A DNA stretch of 64,000 bases from CAWBRT01 sp963819175 (GTDB lineage Bacteria; Acidobacteriota; Terriglobia; Terriglobales; Acidobacteriaceae). Both the position numbers and the translations under genes were made by a program. The notes under the pieces were generated by a model. That model ran no database searches. It worked only from the letters and a program-made list of their open reading frames with translations, and had not been told where the DNA came from. Shown piece by piece: positions 18,451 to 26,336 of the stretch. Location: positions 1 through 64,000 of the forward strand of contig CAWFVJ010000014.1 of assembly GCA_963819175.1 (NCBI GenBank), in the 5' to 3' direction. Numbering within the stretch: the stretch's first letter is position 1; every line of letters starts with the position of its first letter.

Positions 18451-18485
18451 CCCACATTAGCCAACTGCGGCAAATGTGGGCCACC
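18451..18485. repeat. Dispersed palindrome, family A (copy b)
   Basis: CCCACATTAGCC (18451-18462) and GGCAAATGTGGG (18469-18480) form a stem with one A-A mismatch, followed by CCACC. It lies between the convergent CorC-type gene and the XRE regulator. Confidence 0.8.
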
Positions 18486-18517
18486 AGACGGATACACCTA
18501 CTCTGGTTTTGCTCAAA

Positions 18518-18558
18518 CCCCACCCTTCGCCAAAAACAGGCGAAAGGATGGGGCACCC
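18518..18558. repeat. Dispersed palindrome, family A (copy c, variant)
   Basis: CCCCACCCTTCGCC and GGCGAAAGGATGGGG pair around AAAAACA, followed by CACCC. The inner stem sequence differs from other copies but the pairing, loop and trailing GGGGCACC are kept. Same convergent interval as copy b. Confidence 0.7.
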
Positions 18559-18575
18559 GATCACGCTGGAGCAGG

Positions 18576-19112
18576 CTACGCAGTGCGGCGAGTCTGCGCC
18601 GTCATGGTCCGAATCTCGTTCAGTATGCTGGTCCACTGGACGGAGTTCAGCTTCCGCAAATAGGGAATCAGCTCGGCAATGAACTCGTCGCCCTGAAGCT
18701 GCCGGATCTGGTCCTCCAATGACGGTTCGCCATTGCGCAGCAGATCGCAGATTGTGACGTTAAGCGCATCGGCCAGCCGCTGCATGGATGAAAGCGTAGG
18801 GCAGGCCTTTTCGTTCTCGATTTTTGAGACGTAGGTGCGCGGCACGTTCATGCGCTGGGCCAGTTGACGCTGGCTCATTCCGGCGCGGGTTCGCAAGGCG
18901 CGGATCGCCCCCGCCACGCTCAGTGGCCGGTTGCCGGGTTCGGCAACCGCCGCCGGCTGGGCGATCGGCATGGTTATTGCCGGTTCTGGCTCTTCGTCAA
19001 AGGAGGTTTTGCATTTGCGGCAAAGGTTATTAGCCGTCCGGAATTGCACCAGGTCGCAATGATCACAACGTAGGACTTCCCTGGAGTCAACAGGCGCTAG
19101 TAGCGTGGCCAT
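18576..19112 (-). CDS. XRE-family transcriptional regulator with N-terminal zinc ribbon
   Basis: 178 residues. Two CxxC pairs (Cys16/Cys19 and Cys31/Cys34) form a probable zinc ribbon. After a Pro/Ala linker comes a lambda-repressor-like HTH (about 66-122: IRALRTRAGMSQRQLAQRMN, VPRTYVSKIENEKACPTLSS). The C-terminal part (about 125-178) is helical, perhaps for dimerisation. It is divergent from the HD-domain gene, with 216 bp between them that carry two TTTGCGGCAA-type near-palindromes, likely operators. Confidence 0.87.
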   Translation of the reverse strand: MATLLAPVDSREVLRCDHCDLVQFRTANNLCRKCKTSFDEEPEPAITMPIAQPAAVAEPGNRPLSVAGAIRALRTRAGMSQRQLAQRMNVPRTYVSKIENEKACPTLSSMQRLADALNVTICDLLRNGEPSLEDQIRQLQGDEFIAELIPYLRKLNSVQWTSILNEIRTMTAQTRRTA

Positions 19113-19201
19113 TCAGTAGTAGCGGAGCTGCCAGAGCGGGCACTCCACCTCAGGTTTACCATCGTGATCCGAATCAACGTGGTAACCCTCAGGCTGAGCG
19201 T

Positions 19202-19248
19202 AATTTGCGGCAAACGTACACTGAATGTCAAGATGAATTTGCGGCAAG
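19202..19248. promoter_or_regulatory. Candidate operators: repeated TTTGCGGCAA sites
   Basis: AATTTGCGGCAA occurs at 19202-19213 and again at 19236-19247. The core TTTGC-G-GCAAA is a near-palindrome, and the 34-base spacing is about three helical turns, so both sites face the same side of the DNA. They lie between the divergent XRE and HD genes. A third match (ATTTGCGGCAAAG near 19012-19024) falls inside the XRE coding region. Confidence 0.5.
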
Positions 19249-19264
19249 AGCGGTATATTTGAGC

Positions 19265-19292
19265 TTGAAATTACGAATCAGGACCATAAGAA
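19265..19292 (+). promoter_or_regulatory. Candidate promoter for the HD-domain gene
   Basis: TTGAAA (19265-19270) and TAAGAA (19287-19292) are separated by 16 bases, immediately downstream of the second candidate operator and 37 bases before the HD gene start. The -10 match is moderate. Confidence 0.35.
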
Positions 19293-19328
19293 GAGAAAAA
19301 AGATGGCGAAAACAGGGAGAAAACAGGG

Positions 19329-19895
19329 ATGAATCGCGAACAAGCGTGGGGGTTACTAACTGAGTTCACACAGTCGGAAAGTTTGCGGAAACATGCGTTG
19401 GCCGTGGAGAGCTGCATGCGCGCCTATGCCCGCAAGTTTGGCGAAGACGAAGAGAAGTGGTCCATCACGGGGCTACTCCACGACTTCGATTATGAACGGT
19501 ATCCGACGGCTGAGGAGCACCCGTTCATGGGCGAAAAAATTCTGGCCGAACGCGGCTACCCGGAGGATATCCGCCGCGCCATTCTCTCCCACGCGCAGTA
19601 CAGCGGCGTGACGCGGGAGTCGAAGATGGAAAAGACATTGTTCGCTTGCGATGAACTGGCAGGTTTCATAATGGCCTGTGCCATGGTGAAGCCGAGCAAG
19701 TCGCTGGCCGAAGTCGAAGCCAAGAGCGTAAAGAAGAAAATGAAGGACAAGGCATTCGCGCGCGCCGTCAACCGCAGCGACATTACCGAGGGCGCTGCCG
19801 ACCTGGGCGTAGACCTTGAGGAGCACATCGCCTTTTGCGTTGACGCCATGCGAAGCGTGGCCGACGAACTGGGCTTGGCCGGACAGAGCCATTGA
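19329..19895 (+). CDS. HD-domain phosphohydrolase-like protein
   Basis: 188 residues, cytoplasmic. The HD signature is complete: His22, His51-Asp52 in GLLHDFDYERYPTAEEHP, and a later SHAQYSG. This family (HDIG-type) includes metal-dependent phosphohydrolases of nucleotides, but no substrate can be named. Upstream, a nine-codon open frame from ATG 19303 ends in a TGA that overlaps this ATG, so the start may be reached by coupled translation. It is divergent from the zinc-ribbon XRE regulator. Confidence 0.87.
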   Translation: MNREQAWGLLTEFTQSESLRKHALAVESCMRAYARKFGEDEEKWSITGLLHDFDYERYPTAEEHPFMGEKILAERGYPEDIRRAILSHAQYSGVTRESKMEKTLFACDELAGFIMACAMVKPSKSLAEVEAKSVKKKMKDKAFARAVNRSDITEGAADLGVDLEEHIAFCVDAMRSVADELGLAGQSH

Positions 19896-19924
19896 GAACT
19901 TTGTTCGGTGGCAAGACCGGACAA

Positions 19925-19960
19925 CCCCACCCTCCGGCTGCGCCGGAAGGGTAGGGCACC
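19925..19960. repeat. Dispersed palindrome, family A (copy d, variant)
   Basis: CCCCACCCTCCGGC and GCCGGAAGGGTAGGG pair around TGC and are followed by CACCC. It lies 30 bases after the HD gene. The rest of the 19896-20385 gap has no recognisable gene. Confidence 0.65.
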
Positions 19961-20064
19961 CGGCAAAGAGGACTCGATGCAGACGATCCCCATTCGGTGT
20001 ACGTGAATACCCAGAGCGCGCTCAGAGGATAGACCTCTTCAAAGCCCGGCATTGTGTTTCAAAG

Positions 20065-20105
20065 ACCCATCCTTCGCTGCCGTCGGAAGCGAGGGGTGGG
20101 TTTTC
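20065..20105. repeat. Hairpin with T-run, related to the family A variants
   Basis: ACCCATCCTTCGCT (20065-20078) pairs with AGCGAGGGGTGGGT (20088-20101), followed by TTTTC. The inner CCTTCGC resembles copies c and d. With the T-run it could terminate transcription from the HD gene. Confidence 0.55.
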
Positions 20106-20385
20106 AGTTGTAATCGAGATCCACGCGGGCTTACATATTCCGCAGTCACACGCACCCCGCTGTGGGTGCCGGGACCCCGTCCTGGGGGATTTTTCGCCGA
20201 AGTCAAAAATGTGATTTGTGAAATTGAAAAAGTTGGTACACTTATCCAGCTATTCGGCTTCCATCGAGGAAAGAAGACTCCGCGACCGTACGCCAAGATT
20301 GTCTCGTTCGGCGCGATGGATCATTTGTATTCATGTGCATTCATAGGCCGTGCCTTAGTATCCCGAAAGGATAAGGATAAAGTTA

Positions 20386-21244
20386 ATGGATAAGAGCAGC
20401 GTCGGCGTGTTGGGAGCCGGACTCATGGGGGCGGGGATCGCCGAGGTGACGGCCAGAGGGGGATACAACGTTCTGCTGGTGGATGTCAGCGGCAAGGCTC
20501 TGGAAAAGGGCAAAGCCCGCATCAAGGCCAGTCTCGACAAGTCAGTGGAAAAGGGCCAGCTTCAGGCTGCGGCCGCGCAGGATGTATTCTCCCGCATACG
20601 GACCAGCGAATCGTACGACGACCTGGCATCGGCGGAGTTCATTGTCGAAGCCGTCTACGAAAACATGCCGGTCAAGAAAGAGGCTTTCAAGAAGCTGGAT
20701 AGCCATCGCCAGGCCGGGAGTCATACTGGCGAGCAATACCTCGGCGTTGTCGATCACCGAGATTGCTTCGGTGACCAAACGGCCAGAGAGAGTCATCGGC
20801 CTGCATTTCTTCTATCCGGTTCCCCGGATGAAGCTGATCGAGATGGTCCGCGGCCTTGCGACCTCCGACGAGACCTACAACGAATGCCGCGCTTACGCCG
20901 AAAAGATCGATAAAACGCCGGTACTTTCCAATGATTATCCGGGCTTCATCGTCAACCGGCTGCTGCTTCCCATGCTGAACGAGGCCGTGTTCCTGGTGAT
21001 GGAAGGCGCGAAGCCGGCGGATGTCGATGCCGCGATGAAGTTGGGGTGCAATCATCCGATGGGTCCGTTGGAGCTGTTGGATTTTGTCGGCCTTGACGTT
21101 GCGCTTGCCACCATTACCGGCATTTACGAAAACATGTCTGATTCGAAGTACCGCCCCTGTCCGCTGTTCGTCAAGATGGTCGAGGCGGGTTGGCTGGGCC
21201 GCAAAAGCGGTCGTGGTTTCTACAACTATTCCGAGAAGAGATAG
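20386..21244 (+). CDS. 3-hydroxybutyryl-CoA / 3-hydroxyacyl-CoA dehydrogenase (one frameshift)
   Basis: N-terminal Rossmann motif VGVLGAGLMGAGIAEVTARGGY binds NAD. IARPGVILASNTSALSITEIA and VIGLHFFYPVPRMKLIEMVRG carry the catalytic His region, and the C-terminal helical domain has NDYPGFIVNRLLLPMLNEAV and CNHPMGPLELLDFVGLDV. The frame changes once near 20700, between KKLDS and IARPG. The restored protein is about 286 residues, normal for Hbd-type enzymes, which oxidise or reduce (S)-3-hydroxyacyl-CoA. It ends 27 bases before the livK-type gene, so it may share a transcript with the branched-chain amino acid importer, consistent with amino acid or acyl-CoA catabolism. Confidence 0.88.
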
Positions 21245-21270
21245 AGAATCAATCTACGAGAGGCGACAGA

Positions 21271-22500
21271 ATGAAACACCGAGTCTTGTGGTCAGTAGTG
21301 CTCATGACGCTACTCAGCTTCCTTGGGCTAGCATTGATTGCTTGCCAGGGTGGCGGAGAAAAGGAAATCAGAATCGCTGACATGGATTGCCTGTCCGGCA
21401 GCAATGCCGACGCCGGCATACAGGACCTGAACGGGGCGCAACTTGCCGTGGACGACATCAACGCAGCGGGCGGCATCAAGGCGCTCGGCGGCGCCAAAGT
21501 AAAGCTGGTAGCGGTGGACATGACGAGCGATCCTAAGAACGCCGCCTCCACCGCCGAGCGCACTTTCAGCACCGAAAAAGTGGTTGCTGCCAAGTGCCCC
21601 GGCATCAGTGGAATTGCTTTGCCGATGCTGCCGATCGCGGAGAAGGCAGGAATTCCGGTCATCTGCAATTCGATCAATGACCAGATCTCCGGTCAGGGTT
21701 ATAAGTACACCTTTCAGATTGCGCCACACGGCAGCCAGTTCGGCAACACCCAGGTCGAGTTCCTGCGGTGGTTAAACGAAAAATACAAGCTGGGGATTAA
21801 AGACGTTGCCGTGGTTTACGAGAACTCTGGATACGGGGTTTCGACGGCGGGCGGCGTTAGAGACATGGTGACCAAGGGCGGATTCAACCTGGTGCTTTAC
21901 GAGTCGTATCCGCACGGATTCACCGATGCCTCGTCGCTGGTAACAAAGGTTAAGGCGTCGAAGGCGCAGGCACTGTTCCCGGTTGCTTATACCACGGACG
22001 CGAAGCTGATCACCAGCACCATGAATCAGATGAATGTGCACCCTGTCATCGTCGGCGGTGGCGCGGGCTTCATCTGGCCGGCGTTCTTTACCGAAATGGG
22101 AGCCGCGGCCAACGGCTTTGTCTCGGTTGCTTCCTGGAACTGGGATTCGAAAAGCATCACCTCCGTGCCGGAGCTGGCGGCGATCACTGACCGTTACCAG
22201 AAGAGGTTTGGGGTATTCATGGGCGAGCATGCCGGACCCAGCTACGTGGCCGTTCGCATGATTGCCCAGGCGATGGAGGCGACCAAGTCGAGCGACAGCA
22301 AGAAGATTCGCGACTACCTGGCCGCTTTCAACGACAGCGGCGCGGTTGGCGGCCTGATGCAGCCTGGAACGATAAAGATTAACAGCACGGGCTTCAACGG
22401 TGCCGTTCATCCGGTCATGATCCAGTGGCAGGATAACCAGCCGCGGACCATTTACCCTGAGGCTGATGCAACGCGCAGCTATCAGCCACCTAAGAAATAA
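21271..22500 (+). CDS. livK: Branched-chain amino acid-type ABC transporter binding lipoprotein
   Basis: About 409 residues from the ATG at 21271 (GAGAGGCG upstream). The N-terminus is a lipoprotein signal with lipobox LIAC, so Cys is acylated and the protein is membrane-tethered in the periplasm. The ANF-receptor/LivK fold shows in IRIADMDCLSGSNADAGIQD, GAQLAVDDINAAGGIKALGG and ECPGISGI-like ligand segments, with KDVAVVYENSGYGVSTAGGV later. First gene of an intact-order livKHMGF operon. Family members bind Leu/Ile/Val, but also amides, urea or aromatic acids, so the ligand is uncertain. Confidence 0.9.
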   Translation: MKHRVLWSVVLMTLLSFLGLALIACQGGGEKEIRIADMDCLSGSNADAGIQDLNGAQLAVDDINAAGGIKALGGAKVKLVAVDMTSDPKNAASTAERTFSTEKVVAAKCPGISGIALPMLPIAEKAGIPVICNSINDQISGQGYKYTFQIAPHGSQFGNTQVEFLRWLNEKYKLGIKDVAVVYENSGYGVSTAGGVRDMVTKGGFNLVLYESYPHGFTDASSLVTKVKASKAQALFPVAYTTDAKLITSTMNQMNVHPVIVGGGAGFIWPAFFTEMGAAANGFVSVASWNWDSKSITSVPELAAITDRYQKRFGVFMGEHAGPSYVAVRMIAQAMEATKSSDSKKIRDYLAAFNDSGAVGGLMQPGTIKINSTGFNGAVHPVMIQWQDNQPRTIYPEADATRSYQPPKK

Positions 22501-22515
22501 GAGCAAGCTGCATCC

Positions 22516-22537
22516 GGGGTGCCCCTCGGGGCACCCC
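22516..22537 (+). promoter_or_regulatory. Hairpin between livK and livH
   Basis: GGGGTGCCCC and GGGGCACCCC form a perfect 10-bp stem around TC, 15 bases past the livK stop and about 20 bases before the livH ribosome site. There is no T-run. Such hairpins often stabilise the upstream binding-protein mRNA so that it is made in excess over the permeases. Confidence 0.6.
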
Positions 22538-22565
22538 CATTCAGTAAGCCGGAGGAGACAGGATA

Positions 22566-23438
22566 GTGAACCCTACTATCTTTTTGCAGACGACTATCAA
22601 TGGACTGATGGTGGGCGGTGTCTACGCCCTGGTCGCCGTAGGGTTGACGCTGATCTTCGGGGTGATGAAGATTGTCAACTTTGCCCAGGGAGAGTTCGTG
22701 ATGCTGGCCATGTACGTCAGTTGGATGCTGGCAACATTTGCCCATATTGGCCCCTATCCCGGAATGCTGATCGTGGCGGCGGTCATGTTCGCGTTCGGCT
22801 ATCTGGTCTTCAAGTTCCTCATTATCCGGGTAATTGGCAAACCCGACGAATCCTTCATCCTCCTGACTCTCGGTTTGTCCATCGTTTTGCAAAACCTGAT
22901 CCTGGTCATCTTTGGCGCCGAATATTTTTCGGTTGACACACCCATCAAAGATGAGGCATTCCATATGGCCGGTCTCAGCCTCTCCGTGCCACGCTTGATT
23001 GCCTTTGTGGTGGCGCTGCTGATGGTTACGGCGCTGACGATTATGCTCAACAAGACCGACCTGGGACGCGCCATGCGGGCGACCTCCGAGAGCCGCGAGG
23101 TCGCAACCCTGCTCGGCATCAACCCGATCAAATGTTTCACGATTGCGTTCGCCATCGGTATTGTTCTGGCGGGCATCGCCGGAGTGTTGTTGACGCCGAT
23201 GTTCTATGTGTTTCCCGGCGTGGGCACGCTTTTTAACCTTACGGCCTTTGTGGTGGTAGTGCTTGGCGGAATGGGATCGGTACCCGGCGCATTGCTGGGC
23301 GGGTTGATCATCGGCGTCGTCGAGGCTCTCAGCAGCACTTATATTTCGCTGGACCTGGCGCAATTGTTTACCTTCCTGATTTTCCTCGCCGTGCTCTTCT
23401 TCCGTCCAAGCGGACTATTCGGAGAAGCTGCGAAATGA
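22566..23438 (+). CDS. livH: Branched-chain amino acid ABC transporter permease LivH
   Basis: 290 residues with about eight membrane helices. It has the LivH-type start TINGLMVGGVYALVAVGLTL and the conserved VMKIVNFAQGEF and MRATSESREVATLLGIN loop that contacts the ATPase, then GMGSVPGALLGGLIIGVVE. Start is GTG at 22566 after GGAGGAG. The stop overlaps livM by four bases (ATGA). Confidence 0.94.
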   Translation: MNPTIFLQTTINGLMVGGVYALVAVGLTLIFGVMKIVNFAQGEFVMLAMYVSWMLATFAHIGPYPGMLIVAAVMFAFGYLVFKFLIIRVIGKPDESFILLTLGLSIVLQNLILVIFGAEYFSVDTPIKDEAFHMAGLSLSVPRLIAFVVALLMVTALTIMLNKTDLGRAMRATSESREVATLLGINPIKCFTIAFAIGIVLAGIAGVLLTPMFYVFPGVGTLFNLTAFVVVVLGGMGSVPGALLGGLIIGVVEALSSTYISLDLAQLFTFLIFLAVLFFRPSGLFGEAAK

Positions 23439-24415
23439 ACCCCAAGGCGGCAAAATTCGTTCTGCCGGCACTGATCGCGGTGGTGCTCGCGATTCCAATT
23501 TTCGTAACCGTTCCTTATTACCTGCACATCATGTTCATGATCTTTCTGCTTGCCACCATGGGGCTGGGATGGAACCTGATAGGCGGTTATGGCGCGCAGC
23601 TCTCGCTCGGTCATTCGGTGTTCTTCGCCATCGGCGCGTACACTGCGGTGTTGTTCGTTGTCTATAAGAGATTAACGCCGCTGGTGGGCGGAGTGATCGG
23701 TATGGCGCTGGCAGTGGTGGCGGCGGTCATCATCGGCCTGCCTTGCTTCCGCTTGCGCGGACCTTACTTTGCGCTGGCCACTATCGCTTCTGGCGAGATC
23801 ACGCGCACGCTGCTGCTGCACTTCAAGGACTTCACGGCGGGAGCCAACGGGGTGCCAATTCCCTTCCATGGCAGTGACCCGCTCTTTCTGCAATTCTCGT
23901 CCAAGGCTGAGTATTACTACCTGGCGCTGTTTTTGCTGGCTGTGGTTTTCATGATTGTGCGCACCATGGAGCGCGCGAAAATAGGCCGCTATCTGGCGGC
24001 GGTGCGCGAGGATCAGGATGCCGCCGAGTCTCTCGGCGTCAAGACCGCCTGGGTCAAGATGGCCGCCTTTATGCTCAGTGCCGCGATCGTGGCTGCCTGC
24101 GGAGTTCTCTACGCGTTTACAGTCGGCTACATCGATCCCGACAGCGTTGCCAGCGTCGACCTGTCAATTCAAATCGCCGTGGTGGTGATCGTCGGAGGAA
24201 TTGGAACGCTGTGGGGACCCATCCTGGGCGCGGCCGTGGTTGTGATGCTGACGGAGTTGACCAACATGTACCTCGGCGCGGTGAGAGGCGGAGCCAGTCT
24301 GGTGCTCTATGGGATTCTTCTCATCGTGGTCATCCTCGTGAAACCGAATGGTCTGATTTCCTTGTTTGACAGATTCTGGCCCAAGAAACAGGTTGCTCAT
24401 GGAACCACTGCTTAA
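23435..24415 (+). CDS. livM: Branched-chain amino acid ABC transporter permease LivM
   Basis: 326 residues, about nine membrane segments. Typical LivM blocks are GLGWNLIGGYGAQLSLGHSVFFAIGAY, RLRGPYFALATIA and the ATPase-contact loop VREDQDAAESLGVKTAWVKM. GGIGTLWGPILGAAVVVML closes the family pattern. It starts inside the livH stop and overlaps livG by 17 bases. Confidence 0.94.
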   Translation: MNPKAAKFVLPALIAVVLAIPIFVTVPYYLHIMFMIFLLATMGLGWNLIGGYGAQLSLGHSVFFAIGAYTAVLFVVYKRLTPLVGGVIGMALAVVAAVIIGLPCFRLRGPYFALATIASGEITRTLLLHFKDFTAGANGVPIPFHGSDPLFLQFSSKAEYYYLALFLLAVVFMIVRTMERAKIGRYLAAVREDQDAAESLGVKTAWVKMAAFMLSAAIVAACGVLYAFTVGYIDPDSVASVDLSIQIAVVVIVGGIGTLWGPILGAAVVVMLTELTNMYLGAVRGGASLVLYGILLIVVILVKPNGLISLFDRFWPKKQVAHGTTA

Positions 24416-25128
24416 GGTCACCAATCTCAAGAAGTCTTTTGGCGGCGTGCATGCGCTCAAGGACATTTCCCTGGAGCTCGAGCGGGGCGAGATTCTCGGC
24501 TTGATCGGGCCCAATGGCTCGGGCAAATCGACGCTCGTCAACTCGATTGCCGGCCTCTACCGACCGGACGGCGGCAACGTGACGTTGGAGGGTGTCGATG
24601 TGACCTCGCAGGCGCCGCCCGAGATGGCCCGTCATGGCGTTGCCCGTACGTTCCAGTCGTCGCGCCCCTTTCTGAACCTGAGCGTGCTGGAGAACGTGAC
24701 CATCGCGGCGCTACTCCACACCAGCCGCACGGCGGAAGCGGAGGCGGTCGCCTTGGAATGCATCGAGATGACCGGCCTGAAGAGTTCCATGCACCTGAAG
24801 AGCGCGAGCCTGCCGGTGGAAAAGAGAAAGCGCCTCGATTTGTGCCGGGCGCTGGCCTTGAAGCCCAAGGTCATGATGCTGGATGAATGCCTGGCCGGCC
24901 TTAACCCTCACGAAATGGAAGAGGGATCTGGAACTGGTGAGGAAGATCAATCGCGGCGGGATCAGCGTCATCTTTATCGAGCATGTGATGAAAGCGGTGG
25001 TGGCGCTTTGCCACCGGATCGTGGTGTTGAATCAGGGCGAACTGCTCGCCGAGGGAGCCCCGGAAGCGGTGATGGCCAATGACAAGGTGATTACAGCCTA
25101 CCTGGGCGAGGGCTACAAACGTGCTTGA
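24399..25128 (+). CDS. livG: Branched-chain amino acid ABC transporter ATPase LivG (one frameshift)
   Basis: Walker A is GPNGSGKSTLV and the LivG-type start LLKVTNLKKSFGGVHALKDIS is clear. Walker B is KVMMLDECLAGLNPHE. The signature motif reads LPVEKRKRLDLCRAL instead of LSGGQ-type; I believe this variant occurs in some LivG subfamilies. One extra G in GAGGGATC near 24926 moves the C-terminus (DLELVRKINRGGISVIFIEHVMKAVVALCHRIVVLNQGELL) to another frame. Restored length is about 242. It overlaps livF by eight bases. Confidence 0.9.
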
Positions 25129-25825
25129 GATCAAGGAAATCGTAACCGGCTACGGAGATATGAAGGTGCTGGATGGAGTGTCGTTGCGCGTCGACAGCGG
25201 CGAGGCGGTAGCGCTGGTCGGCTCCAACGGCGCCGGCAAGACCACCCTGTTGCGGGCCATCTCAGGACTGATTCCGGTGTGGTCGGGCAGCATCGTCTTC
25301 GACGGCAAGGAGCTTACGAAGGTTCCGGCGCACACGCTGCCCGGGTTGGGGATCGCACACATTCCACAGGGTAGAGGGGTGCTCAGCCTGCTGACGGTCG
25401 AGGACAATCTGATCCTGGGCGCCTATACCCCGTCGGCCAAGCCGCAGCGCGCCGCCACGCTGGAAAAAGTCTATGGGCTGTTCCCCGTGCTGAGGGAAAA
25501 GAAGGGAGACCTCGGCGGGTCGCTCAGCGGCGGACAGCAGCAGATGCTGGCCATCGCGCGGGCCTTGATGAGCCATCCCAAACTGCTGATTCTTGACGAA
25601 CCTTCGCTAGGACTCGCTCCGATCGTTGTGGCGAGCGTCTTTAAGATCATCAAGGAGATCTCGGCGGAGGGTGTCTCGATCCTGCTGATCGAGCAGAATC
25701 TGGTGGAGGCACTGGCGGTAACCAGCCGCGGTTATGTGCTGGAAACCGGACGGGTGGTGCTGGAAGGCGCCAGCGAAGAACTCGCAGTCAACCAAGAGGT
25801 TCGCGCCGCATACCTGGGCATCTAG
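25121..25825 (+). CDS. livF: Branched-chain amino acid ABC transporter ATPase LivF
   Basis: 234 residues starting at GTG 25121. Walker A is GSNGAGKTTLL, the signature LSGGQQQMLAIARALM, and Walker B LLILDEPSLGLAP. The insert HIPQGRGVLSLLTVEDNL is typical of LivF. Last gene of the livKHMGF operon; family A repeat copy f follows it. Confidence 0.95.
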   Translation: MLEIKEIVTGYGDMKVLDGVSLRVDSGEAVALVGSNGAGKTTLLRAISGLIPVWSGSIVFDGKELTKVPAHTLPGLGIAHIPQGRGVLSLLTVEDNLILGAYTPSAKPQRAATLEKVYGLFPVLREKKGDLGGSLSGGQQQMLAIARALMSHPKLLILDEPSLGLAPIVVASVFKIIKEISAEGVSILLIEQNLVEALAVTSRGYVLETGRVVLEGASEELAVNQEVRAAYLGI

Positions 25826-25877
25826 CGTGGCGTTCCCGGAAATTCGCGTGATAGCTGCGCGGGGCTGAGACAACGAC

Positions 25878-25917
25878 TCCACATTAACTCCGCCTGCGGC
25901 CCCGCAAATGTGGGCCC
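25878..25917. repeat. Dispersed palindrome, family A (copy f, degenerate)
   Basis: CCACATT and AATGTGG flank a GC-rich centre (CCGCCTGCGG) and are followed by GCCCC. It lies between the convergent livF and DUF1634 genes. The stem is weaker than in other copies. Confidence 0.5.
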
Positions 25918-25946
25918 CAAAAAGCCCAAAGCGGTGGTCGTCCGCT

Positions 25947-26336
25947 TTACCCGAGCGAGGAGCCAATCAGGCTGAACAGCAGTACGGCGAGCACGATCAA
26001 GGTAAGGCAAACGTAGAGCTTGTCTTTTTCCATCGCAAATGCCACGACCGCAAAGACGACTCGCGCCACAGGGGTGGCGATCAGCAGCAGCACCCCCAAC
26101 TGAATAATGGCGCGCCCGCGGAACTGGCCGACGCCGGCAAGAATGCCTTCGACCGTGCTAAGTTGGAGGGTTTCGCCGTGGAATGCCTTGTAATCGGGCA
26201 GCGCCGCACCGCCATTCCGAAAGAGATAGACGATTGCCCCGAAGAGCACGACGGAGCCTGCCACCATCACACCCAGCCGGAGCAGGACGCCAATGATCAA
26301 CTCCATTCGCCGGTCACCCTGCTCGTGTTCGTTCAT
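25947..26336 (-). CDS. DUF1634 membrane protein
   Basis: 129 residues with three hydrophobic segments (about 12-43, 74-95 and 105-127). The pattern ELIIGVLLRLGVMVAGSVV ... GRAIIQLGVLLLIATPVARV fits DUF1634, a family regularly found beside TauE/SafE permeases. Its start overlaps the stop of that permease here by four bases (ATGA), so the two are translationally coupled and probably form one transport unit. No enzyme motif. Confidence 0.85.
   Translation of the reverse strand: MNEHEQGDRRMELIIGVLLRLGVMVAGSVVLFGAIVYLFRNGGAALPDYKAFHGETLQLSTVEGILAGVGQFRGRAIIQLGVLLLIATPVARVVFAVVAFAMEKDKLYVCLTLIVLAVLLFSLIGSSLG

Noticed and set aside
24399..25128. LivG with a destroyed ABC signature motif
   Set aside because: The KRKRLDLCRAL form appears to be a natural subfamily variant; Walker A, Walker B and the rest are intact.
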